DNA of 64,000 nucleotides from Ulvibacter algarum (lineage in GTDB: Bacteria > Bacteroidota > Bacteroidia > Flavobacteriales > Flavobacteriaceae), in NCBI GenBank assembly GCA_947488905.1, contig CANLBJ010000003.1, positions 310,001-374,000 on the forward strand, written 5' to 3'. Position 1 is the stretch's first letter. Every line of letters starts with the position of its first letter. This document shows positions 36,749-44,510 of this stretch, piece by piece. A program made the translations under genes and the position numbers. The notes beneath the pieces are model-generated. The model had not been told where the DNA came from. It was given only the letters and a program-made list of their open reading frames with translations, and ran no database searches.

Positions 36749-37075
36749 TTATAGATATTTAATAAATGCCCAAAAAGATCGCTTCTTTAAAAAGTCGCGG
36801 TCTTTTTCTTTTGCATACGCCTCGCGTTCAAAACTTATATTTCTATAAGCTACATGTCTATTTTTGTACTGTAGTAGTCTAACAACAAACTCTAGCACAT
36901 ACCATAAATAAAAAGGGAGTATTAGCATTTCTAATTGCTGCCTCAAATGAATTTTTTCGTGATTCACAAAAACACTATCCTCTTTTAGTTGCTTCTCTCT
37001 AGCAATAACAAAAGGCCAGATGGTAATACCATTAAAACCTTTTCGCACTAAAAAAGCACTCACAATAAAAATCAT
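36749..37075 (-). CDS. Membrane-associated HExxH protein
   Basis: 108 residues from the ATG at 37075 (MIFIVSAFLVRKGFNGITIW). A -7-like box (TATATTTA) on the minus strand between 37075 and 37105 supports this start over an upstream ATG. VNHEKIHLRQQLEMLI contains HEKIH, a zinc-protease-type HExxH motif, followed by a hydrophobic helix (LPFYLWYVLEFVVRLL). The size and layout suggest a minimal M56/SprT-like metallopeptidase or a metal-binding relative. Convergent with the 1058-residue protein gene, with a 4-bp gap. Confidence 0.72.
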   Translation of the reverse strand: MIFIVSAFLVRKGFNGITIWPFVIAREKQLKEDSVFVNHEKIHLRQQLEMLILPFYLWYVLEFVVRLLQYKNRHVAYRNISFEREAYAKEKDRDFLKKRSFWAFIKYL

Positions 37076-37176
37076 TTTTTCTGAAATTTTAAATAAATAT
37101 AACATAATTCATTCCATTATAATTTCGGCGAAAGCTTAACACTCAATAATACCTAAGTTCTGAAATTTTAAATGTT

Positions 37177-37184
37177 TATTTTTG
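37177..37184 (+). promoter_or_regulatory. -7 box four bases before the DUF5522 start
   Basis: TATTTTTG, exact TAnnTTTG, then TGCT and the ATG at 37189. The spacing predicts a leaderless transcript. Confidence 0.55.
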
Positions 37185-37188
37185 TGCT

Positions 37189-37359
37189 ATGTTGTTTCCT
37201 AAGAAGAAAATAGAAATTGAAGAAGGTGACTTTTACCTCACCCCAGAAGGCTACAAATGCTTTACAGAGCAATTCCACTTAAAACGTGGTTATTGTTGTG
37301 AAAGCGGCTGCCGTCATTGCCCGTATGGTTACAATAAAAAGACAAACAAACAAAACTAA
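37189..37359 (+). CDS. DUF5522 small protein
   Basis: 56 residues starting MLFPKKKIEIEEGDFYLTPE. The segment FTEQFHLKRGYCCESGCRHC followed by PYGY is the DUF5522 signature, with four Cys and one His that could hold a metal. Abundant in Bacteroidota as a short stand-alone gene; function unknown. Followed by hutU 71 bp later, in the same direction. Confidence 0.88.
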   Translation: MLFPKKKIEIEEGDFYLTPEGYKCFTEQFHLKRGYCCESGCRHCPYGYNKKTNKQN

Positions 37360-37430
37360 CGCTGCGTCATTGCTTCTCTGCAGTTTTATTTTATCTGCTA
37401 AGCATTATGCATCGTAAAGAAATAATATTT

Positions 37431-39407
37431 ATGGATTTTAAAGCAGAAATACTACAAGGCATACCAGCGCAACTTCCAGAAGTTAAGGCTTACGACAAAG
37501 ACGTAAACCACGCCCCAAAACGTAAAAAAATTCTTTCTTCGGAAGAAGAAATTTTGGCTTTAAAAAATGCTTTACGTTATTTTGAACCTCAACATCACGC
37601 TACCCTCCTACCAGAGTTTAAACAAGAATTAGAAGATTACGGTCGTATTTACATGTATCGTTTTAGACCAGACTATAAAATTTATGCCCGCCCTATCTCA
37701 GAATATCCTGGAGAAAGCGAGCAAGCAAAAGCGATTATGTTAATGATTCAAAACAACTTGGATCACGCTGTCGCACAACACCCACATGAGTTAATTACTT
37801 ATGGTGGTAATGGAGCCGTTTTCCAGAACTGGGCACAATATCGCTTAATAATGGCTTATTTAGGACAAATGAATAATGAGCAAACACTAGTAGTGTATTC
37901 TGGGCATCCATTAGGTTTATTTCCTTCACACAAAGATGCACCCCGCGTTGTAGTAACAAACGGGATGATGATCCCTAACTACTCTAAACCTGATGACTGG
38001 GAAAAGTTTAATGCACTTGGCGTTACACAATATGGCCAGATGACAGCTGGTAGCTATATGTACATAGGCCCACAAGGTATTGTACATGGTACAACTATCA
38101 CAGTTCTTAATGGATTTAGAAAAATTAAAAAATCACCTAAAGGTGGCTTATTCGTAACCTCTGGATTAGGCGGTATGAGTGGTGCGCAACCCAAAGCAGG
38201 AAACATTGCTGGATGTGTTACAGTTTGCGGCGAAGTCAATGAAAAAGCAACGCACACAAGACATTCTCAAGGCTGGGTAGACGAGGTAATAAGCGATCTA
38301 GATCAACTGGGTAAAAGAGTAAAAGAAGCACTTGCAACAAAAGAAACAGTCTCTATCGCTTGGGATGGCAATATTGTAGATGTGTGGGAGCATTTTGACA
38401 AAGAAAACATTCATGTAGATCTTGGTAGCGATCAAACCTCGTTACACAACCCGTGGGCAGGAGGTTATTATCCTGTTGGCCTCTCTTATGAGAAGTCTGT
38501 AGCTATGATGGCAAACGACCCAGACCAATTTAAAAAAGAAGTACAACGTTCTTTAGTGAGACACGCTGCTGCCATTAACAAACATACTGAAAAAGGCACC
38601 TACTTTTTTGACTACGGAAATGCCTTTTTATTAGAAGCCTCGCGAGCGGGTGCAGATATCATGGCAGATAATGGCATAGACTTTAAATACAACTCTTACG
38701 TGCAAGACATTATGGGACCTATGTGTTTTGATTATGGTTTTGGACCTTTTAGATGGGTTTGCGCTTCGGGTAATCCAGAAGATCTTGCAAAGACAGACGC
38801 TATTGCTTGTGAAGTTTTAGAAGAGATTATGAAAAATTCTCCTGTAGAAATTCAGCAACAAATGCAAGATAATATCACGTGGATTAAAGGAGCCCAAGAA
38901 AACAAACTTGTCGTGGGTAGTCAAGCACGTATACTATATGCAGATGCAGAAGGTAGAACAAAAATAGCAAGTGCATTTAATAAGGCTATTTCCGAAGGAA
39001 TAATTGACACTGTTATTCTTGGTCGCGATCATCACGATGTTTCTGGTACAGATTCTCCTTATAGAGAAACCAGCAATATTTATGACGGTAGTAGGTTTAC
39101 AGCAGATATGGCAATACATAACGTAATAGGTGACAGTTTTAGAGGTGCCACTTGGGTGAGTATTCACAACGGTGGTGGCGTAGGCTGGGGCGAGGTTATT
39201 AACGGTGGTTTTGGTATGGTACTTGATGGTAGTAATGACGCACAGCGACGTCTAGAATCTATGCTTTTCTGGGATGTAAATAACGGAATCGCAAGACGCA
39301 GCTGGGCACGAAACGAAGAAGCAGTGTTTGCTATTAAAAGAGAAATGGAACGCAATCCATCTTTAAAAGTAACGCTTCCTAATTTTGTAGATGAATCATT
39401 ATTTTAA
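37431..39407 (+). CDS. hutU: Urocanate hydratase
   Basis: Hydrates urocanate to imidazolonepropionate in histidine breakdown; NAD-dependent, cytoplasmic. From the ATG at 37431 (MDFKAEILQGIPAQLPEVKA) 658 residues; an in-frame ATG at 37407 would add eight. Motifs intact: YGGNGAVFQNWAQYRLIMAY, TVLNGFRKIKKSPKGGLFVT, the catalytic-Cys region FDYGFGPFRWVCASGNPEDL, and GRDHHDVSGTDSPYRETSNI near the end. It is about 100 residues longer than the classical bacterial form. No other hut gene is nearby. A DUF4136 lipoprotein follows 12 bp later. Confidence 0.95.
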   Translation: MDFKAEILQGIPAQLPEVKAYDKDVNHAPKRKKILSSEEEILALKNALRYFEPQHHATLLPEFKQELEDYGRIYMYRFRPDYKIYARPISEYPGESEQAKAIMLMIQNNLDHAVAQHPHELITYGGNGAVFQNWAQYRLIMAYLGQMNNEQTLVVYSGHPLGLFPSHKDAPRVVVTNGMMIPNYSKPDDWEKFNALGVTQYGQMTAGSYMYIGPQGIVHGTTITVLNGFRKIKKSPKGGLFVTSGLGGMSGAQPKAGNIAGCVTVCGEVNEKATHTRHSQGWVDEVISDLDQLGKRVKEALATKETVSIAWDGNIVDVWEHFDKENIHVDLGSDQTSLHNPWAGGYYPVGLSYEKSVAMMANDPDQFKKEVQRSLVRHAAAINKHTEKGTYFFDYGNAFLLEASRAGADIMADNGIDFKYNSYVQDIMGPMCFDYGFGPFRWVCASGNPEDLAKTDAIACEVLEEIMKNSPVEIQQQMQDNITWIKGAQENKLVVGSQARILYADAEGRTKIASAFNKAISEGIIDTVILGRDHHDVSGTDSPYRETSNIYDGSRFTADMAIHNVIGDSFRGATWVSIHNGGGVGWGEVINGGFGMVLDGSNDAQRRLESMLFWDVNNGIARRSWARNEEAVFAIKREMERNPSLKVTLPNFVDESLF

Positions 39408-39419
39408 AACAATACTGCT

Positions 39420-39968
39420 ATGAAAATTTTAAAACTATTACCTGTTTTTGCTATTCTAGTATTAGCTTCTTGCTCTTCTGTGAGAGTAGCTACAGATTAT
39501 GATAGAGAAGCAACTTTTACAAGCTACAGCACATATGCTTTTTTTAAACCAGGCATTGATAAAGCTAAAGTTTCTGATCTTGACAAGCGCCGTATTTTAC
39601 GCGCAATAGACGCAGACTTGACCGCAAAAGGTATGTCTAAGTCTGAAACACCAGATCTTTTGGTTAGTATTTTTACTAAAGAAAACGAACGTGTAGATGT
39701 CTACAACAACAACTTTGCTTGGGGTCGTGGCGCTTGGGGCTGGGGACCAGGCTTTGGTTATGGAGGCAACTGGGGTAACAATGTCTCTACTACCACAGAA
39801 GGAAGTCTTTACATTGATTTAATTGATGCTAAAACCAAAGAACTTGTATGGCAAGGAGTAGGTAGATCTTCTTTATACACCGGTAGTAATATTGACAAAA
39901 AAGAAGAACGCATTAATTTAATAGTTTCTGAAATTTTAATGGAATACCCACCTGGGCAAGAAAAATAA
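39420..39968 (+). CDS. DUF4136 lipoprotein
   Basis: 182 residues. Lipobox ASC (Cys18), then SVRVATDYDREATFTSYSTY, a typical DUF4136 start, a Gly/Trp-rich loop (WGRGAWGWGPGFGYGG) and a C-terminal IDLIDAKTKELVWQGVGR. Envelope protein of unknown role. It is 12 bp after hutU, so probably read through from it, and is followed by a strong terminator. Confidence 0.87.
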   Translation: MKILKLLPVFAILVLASCSSVRVATDYDREATFTSYSTYAFFKPGIDKAKVSDLDKRRILRAIDADLTAKGMSKSETPDLLVSIFTKENERVDVYNNNFAWGRGAWGWGPGFGYGGNWGNNVSTTTEGSLYIDLIDAKTKELVWQGVGRSSLYTGSNIDKKEERINLIVSEILMEYPPGQEK

Positions 39969-39986
39969 AAAATACATATAGAAATT

Positions 39987-40012
39987 AAAAACCTCCTTTG
40001 GGAGGTTTTTTT
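39987..40012. terminator. Strong intrinsic terminator
   Basis: AAAAACCTCC (39987-39996), loop TTTG, GGAGGTTTTT (40001-40010) and more T. A perfect 10-bp stem between convergent genes; works in both directions. Confidence 0.9.
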
Positions 40013-40048
40013 ATTGCTGCGTTTTATTTAAACATAATAAAAATATGA

Positions 40049-42403
40049 TTATTTACTAGTAAAAGCTTGATACCAGGTACATTCTTTTAAAACGAGCTTC
40101 TCATACTCAGTATCGCCATAATCTTCCTTTAAGCTTTTAAAATAGGTATAATGCTCGCCACAAACCTCTACCCTATGCTCATAATTAGCATTCTGAAAGT
40201 ACTCTGCACATCTATGTGTTTTTGCTAACATAAAAGTTGCACTTGCTTTTGTTTCTTTATTTCCGTTAGTTTCTAGTGCCTTTTTAAAGTAGACAATACT
40301 TTGATTAATAAAAGACGAATCTTGTTGATCAAACGCTGCATCTGTATCATAATTATAAGATAAGAAGGTATTGCGATCATTGTTACTTAAATATTGAAGA
40401 CCGTTTACAAACCATCCCTCTTCACTTAAATTATACCAGCCGTTACCCAACATTAAATAGTAATCTGCTGCATTCACAGGATCATTAACAACCTGCCTTT
40501 CTAGCATCAAGAAGGTCTGCGCTAATTTTAATTTATTGTCATTGTAATATTCTCCCATAACGACACCCTCCTCTATTTGCTCAGGAAATAGCGTCGCATA
40601 TTTATCTGCAAACCCATCTGACTGACTTTTAAAAGAAACATTAAAATACTCAGTTATTGAACCCGAAAATAATTGATGTCTTATATTTTCGCCATAAAAA
40701 TCAAATGGTCTTTCTATTTTATTAAATACTTCTATTGCCTCAGACAATCTATTTTCTTGAAAATATAATGTACCCTTTAAATCATAAACAAAATCTTGAG
40801 GGCTACCCTTTAATTGTTTTAAGATTAGTTTTTCATAATCTGTTTTACTTTGAGAATCAATTAATCGCTGTAAAGGGTTTATAGCATCTTCTGCAACAAA
40901 ATTATTTTTATATTGTAATTCATAAGCACTTCCTAAAGTACCAATGGCAGTGGCCCAGGTTTGATCTTTGGGATTCATATAATGACTTGACCTTCCTAAT
41001 AACCCAAACACTAAGTTTTCTTTTCCATAAATAGCAGCCATTCTGTTAAAGAAAAAAGAAGATACCGCCTCTTTAGAATAAAGATCAGCATCATTTTTAA
41101 GTTTTAAAAACAAGGTGTTAATTCTAGATCGGTCTTTTGTTTTTACTTGTAATACATTAATACTAAATGCTAATTGCTTTGCCTGAACCTTCATCTCACT
41201 TTTTGCATCAATAGTCTTTAAGATTGACAATGCGTCTGTATAATTTTTATCACTTAACTGACTACTTGCTAAAATCACTTTCCAAAAATCTGTGTCTTTG
41301 TTTTTGAAATTGTTTAGTTGTCTTTTTGCTAAACCCTGTAACGCTTCAATATTTTTTATATCAGATTTTTCAAGATCATAATAGATATAACCTTCATTCA
41401 AGTCTTGAAAAACTGTGTATTGCAATTTATCTACTTGGCGTATTGCCATTACTTTAAGTAATTTACTTTGCGGGTTCAATTTTTCAAGTGATAACATTTC
41501 AGCAGCAACATTACCTCCTTGATTAAAAGCCCTTAAAAAATAGTAAGCATCAAGTTCGTTTTTATCTAGATCAAACTCTGTTGTAGTGTTTAAATTTCCG
41601 AAGCCAGAAAAGCGCAAACTAGCGGCACACTCTAGACGTCGCGAAGGCAAATTAACATACACATCAAGAAATCCTTTAGTGGCTTGTGGCATATCTTCTA
41701 AATTATATGCCGCTCCAGATTTCTGCTCTAAAGCCCTATAATACATATATGGGAAGGCAGGATCTAAGGTCACATAATTATTAAAAAAAGCAATTGAAGC
41801 TTCACTCTCTTGTAAATAATGAGCTAGACGTACCATCTGAAAACCGTATCTATTCTTTAAAAAAGGGCTATTCACTTCTCCGTAACTTTTTAATGCTTTT
41901 TCTAGCAATTGCTGCATTCTTCCTGTCTCATCATCAGTCTGCTCTCCTTGTCGCCAACCAGAACCACCACTTCTTACACTTTGAACGTATTCGCTGGCTT
42001 TTGCAAATAACATATAGCGTAAAAAACCATCTCTTTTATCTTCAGTAATAGCAGCTATAGTAACTGTGGTATCACCATCTAAAGATTGCTGATACGTCTC
42101 TAATGGTGTATTATAGATAAGCTCTTTTAATTTCTCTTCTGAAATATTAATGTCTAGAAAGCGTCTCCATTCTTTTAAATTTTCCGAAGTACTATTTAAT
42201 GCATCTGTATCATAGCAATAGGTACTCAAAGGACAATGAAAAAACGGACTCATTGAAGGATCTCCCATTATAAATTGATCAACTATTGGGTAATACAACT
42301 CAACATACTCAGGAGAATAACCACAAAAATGAACAACATCTTTTGCTGCAACACTTGTTATTATAAAAAGGCAGATTGCACTAAAGAGCGTTTTTAATTT
42401 CAT
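40049..42403 (-). CDS. Large exported TPR-like protein of unknown function
   Basis: 784 residues. Signal peptide (…FIITSVAA, about 20) followed by HFCGYSPEYVELYYPIVDQF and several hundred residues of helical repeats (for example LYFQENRLSEAIEVFNKIER and AADYYLMLGNGWYNLSEEGW), giving a TPR superhelix in the periplasm. A Cys pair near residues 57-63 (CPLSTYC) could form a disulfide. Its start overlaps the end of the upstream lipoprotein by 23 bp, so the two are translationally linked. Confidence 0.78.
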   Translation of the reverse strand: MKLKTLFSAICLFIITSVAAKDVVHFCGYSPEYVELYYPIVDQFIMGDPSMSPFFHCPLSTYCYDTDALNSTSENLKEWRRFLDINISEEKLKELIYNTPLETYQQSLDGDTTVTIAAITEDKRDGFLRYMLFAKASEYVQSVRSGGSGWRQGEQTDDETGRMQQLLEKALKSYGEVNSPFLKNRYGFQMVRLAHYLQESEASIAFFNNYVTLDPAFPYMYYRALEQKSGAAYNLEDMPQATKGFLDVYVNLPSRRLECAASLRFSGFGNLNTTTEFDLDKNELDAYYFLRAFNQGGNVAAEMLSLEKLNPQSKLLKVMAIRQVDKLQYTVFQDLNEGYIYYDLEKSDIKNIEALQGLAKRQLNNFKNKDTDFWKVILASSQLSDKNYTDALSILKTIDAKSEMKVQAKQLAFSINVLQVKTKDRSRINTLFLKLKNDADLYSKEAVSSFFFNRMAAIYGKENLVFGLLGRSSHYMNPKDQTWATAIGTLGSAYELQYKNNFVAEDAINPLQRLIDSQSKTDYEKLILKQLKGSPQDFVYDLKGTLYFQENRLSEAIEVFNKIERPFDFYGENIRHQLFSGSITEYFNVSFKSQSDGFADKYATLFPEQIEEGVVMGEYYNDNKLKLAQTFLMLERQVVNDPVNAADYYLMLGNGWYNLSEEGWFVNGLQYLSNNDRNTFLSYNYDTDAAFDQQDSSFINQSIVYFKKALETNGNKETKASATFMLAKTHRCAEYFQNANYEHRVEVCGEHYTYFKSLKEDYGDTEYEKLVLKECTWYQAFTSK

Positions 42404-43442
42404 CTATATTGTCTGTATTTAAATCTGACGAATTGATATGATACAAAATTATATCTAATTCTTTTTTAGCAGCAGTTTCTATCATCTCAAAGAGTGCACT
42501 TAACTCTTCTATTGTCACTTTTTCTACACGTAACATATCACCTTTATAAATAAAAGTTTTATCAATATAAGTATCCACTCTTGCCACATATTTATTGCTA
42601 TTAGCAACGGGGTCAAAATTAGTGGTTAATTGTTCTTCTGAGAGTGAACCTAATATACGAACAATCTCATCATCTCTATATAAAACAGCCCAACTGTAGA
42701 TAGGCAAGGCTAGATTATATGACAGAGGATACTCAGATAATCTATTAATATATTGTGCAGTAGCTTTATTATTTATAATAGAATTTGTCTCATTACTATC
42801 GCCTAGATTGCCCACGTTGTATGCCATTAAAGTTACAGAATCTACAGGAGGGATTCCTGTGCGCTCCATAAATTTAACTTGGTGTAGCCTTAAGGTTGCA
42901 GAAAGTTTTGGCGGGGTGTTTTTTGTAACATCTCCCAGATCTTTAAAATATTGTTGTTCTTTTAGCTTCTCTAAAAATTCAAAATACCCCGCTTTTGTAC
43001 TTAGTGTCCAGTCACAATCTATTTGCACCTCATCAAAAGAATAGCCTTCTTGAAAATGAGTGTTTTTTAATCTAGCTATTTTCCAAGCCACATTCTTAGC
43101 GAGCTCAACAATTGCGATACTGTCTGTGGTTTGTTTAAAAACATTATTTGTAATATAAACAACAGGAATAATTTTAATAGAAGAGTCCCAAGAAGGATCT
43201 TTCATTTGCAAAGTTGCAACCGGTAACACTTCTTTTTTTGTTGCATTATACACCAAATCAAAAAACCGAACATACAGTTTTTCTGTGTGGCTTGATTTTA
43301 ATATATCCTTTTCGTTTTCACCTATTTTGAAGTCTGTTTTCCAATGGTAAAAATCAATCTTTTCTCTTGGAACATTTTTAGTACAAGAGCACCATAAGAA
43401 ACTTGTAAGACAAAAAACTAGCAACAAATAATTTTTAAGCAT
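42381..43442 (-). CDS. Lipoprotein with a TIM-barrel-like, DUF3142-type domain
   Basis: 353 residues from the ATG at 43442 (MLKNYLLLVFCLTSFLWC); this start lies 4 bp after the stop of the nuclease gene and gives a clean lipobox, whereas upstream in-frame ATGs fall inside that gene. Lipobox WCSC (about 19). The core contains FDEVQIDCDWTLSTKAGYFE and LSATLRLHQVKFMERTGIPP then VDSVTLMAYNVGNL, the strand-loop pattern of a TIM barrel of the DUF3142 kind, with an acidic D-W pair where hydrolases often have a catalytic acid. Activity unproven. Overlaps the TPR gene downstream by 23 bp. Confidence 0.75.
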   Translation of the reverse strand: MLKNYLLLVFCLTSFLWCSCTKNVPREKIDFYHWKTDFKIGENEKDILKSSHTEKLYVRFFDLVYNATKKEVLPVATLQMKDPSWDSSIKIIPVVYITNNVFKQTTDSIAIVELAKNVAWKIARLKNTHFQEGYSFDEVQIDCDWTLSTKAGYFEFLEKLKEQQYFKDLGDVTKNTPPKLSATLRLHQVKFMERTGIPPVDSVTLMAYNVGNLGDSNETNSIINNKATAQYINRLSEYPLSYNLALPIYSWAVLYRDDEIVRILGSLSEEQLTTNFDPVANSNKYVARVDTYIDKTFIYKGDMLRVEKVTIEELSALFEMIETAAKKELDIILYHINSSDLNTDNIDEIKNAL

Positions 43443-43446
43443 ATTT

Positions 43447-43773
43447 TTAAGGAACATAAACAGTAGCGTGCCCATTATCAACAAGCCATTGATTAAGATC
43501 TAATCCATCAATTTTAATGGTCGCTAGATATCTACCAAATTTCCCTTGCTTATCTTTATAAGTATCTATCTCTACCTCTTTATCTAATATCATTGCTCTC
43601 ACAATATCTCTAACAATTAAGCCTTGCTCTCTTTCTTCTCCTCTTAATTCTGGGGTATCAATACCATAGAGTCTTAACTTCATAATCTGAAAATGAAGAA
43701 ACCCTAAATCTACTTGAGCCGTAACGGTATCGCCGTCATACACAGCGATAATTTTTGCTTTATAATTGTACAT
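43447..43773 (-). CDS. Staphylococcal-nuclease-like (thermonuclease) domain protein
   Basis: 108 residues, a single SNase fold. KIIAVYDGDTVTAQVDLGF carries the Ca-binding Asp; KLRLYGIDTPELRGEEREQG the catalytic Arg and Glu; KFGRYLATIKIDGLDLNQWL the second Arg. No signal peptide is visible, so a cytoplasmic location is more likely than secretion. First gene of an operon with the two envelope proteins downstream. Confidence 0.9.
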   Translation of the reverse strand: MYNYKAKIIAVYDGDTVTAQVDLGFLHFQIMKLRLYGIDTPELRGEEREQGLIVRDIVRAMILDKEVEIDTYKDKQGKFGRYLATIKIDGLDLNQWLVDNGHATVYVP

Positions 43774-44261
43774 GATTGAATATTTAATGGTTTAAAGTTA
43801 CAAAACTTATTATCAACTACTCAAAGAGGTTACTTTTTACTTAAAACAAAAAGAAAATTATGTTAAGCAAGTAAGACACTTTTTTATCTAAACCTATTTA
43901 AAAAAACTATCTGAATTACAAGTTAATAACCGTTTAACAATCAAAGCTTTTGAAAATCAGACATTTATATAAAGGAGGGAAAAAACTACACTTCTAAAAA
44001 AATATTTTGAGTAGTTGATGCGTAGTTCAAAAATGGCACTTACAGTAAGTAATCTCTAATTTTGACTCTGTCATCAATAAGATTTAATATTTGATTTTAT
44101 TATTGATGCAAAGCTCTAATGACAAACAATAATTCTTGATTACCCAATGCAGGATAAAAGGTTGAAGACTAGATATGATGCTTATTTAAAAATAACAACT
44201 AGTTATAAAAAATAGAATAGACGAAATCAAAGCTTATTATTAAACACAGTTTAACATATTT
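43774..44261. other. Gene-poor spacer upstream of the nuclease operon
   Basis: About 490 bp of AT-rich sequence with no convincing gene on either strand. It contains promoter-like elements for the minus-strand nuclease near 43800-43830 (TAAGTTTTG on the minus strand) and a 9-bp hairpin arm pair CATCAATAA / TTATTGATG near 44070-44107. Nothing else recognisable. Confidence 0.6.
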
Positions 44262-44363
44262 ATGAAATCACAAAACACGTATGCGAAAACATTATTTTTC
44301 GCTGCAATAATTATTGGTGTCGTTTGGTTGATATTCTTAGCAGCACAGTACTATTGTTATTAA
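44262..44363 (+). CDS. Possible single-span membrane micro-protein (33 residues)
   Basis: A 33-residue frame MKSQNTYAKTLFFAAIIIGV continues VWLIFLAAQYYCY, a short polar start followed by one hydrophobic helix. A T-run hairpin follows the stop (44361-44381). In a 740-bp gap with no other gene this is the only frame that looks biological. No family recognised. Confidence 0.4.
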   Translation: MKSQNTYAKTLFFAAIIIGVVWLIFLAAQYYCY

Positions 44364-44460
44364 AAAAGAGCCTTTTTTTTTACAACTCAATCACCTCATC
44401 TGTTTATAAAAAATTCTGTTTACCTGCAGCAAAAACTTATTCTTAACTCTCTATCTATTT

Positions 44461-44500
44461 AGAAAAGAAGCACAACATTAACTCGCAGTACTTCTTTTCT
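44461..44500. terminator. Terminator downstream of the E1 gene
   Basis: AGAAAAGAAG (44461-44470) and CTTCTTTTCT (44491-44500) form a perfect 10-bp stem with a 20-base loop, 11 bp past the E1 stop on the minus strand. It marks the end of the long paa operon. Confidence 0.6.
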
Positions 44501-44510
44501 TTAGTTTATA

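Noticed and set aside
43447-43773. Thermonuclease as evidence of plasmid or transfer
   Set aside because: Small SNase domains are also chromosomal in flavobacteria, and no mobility genes are near.
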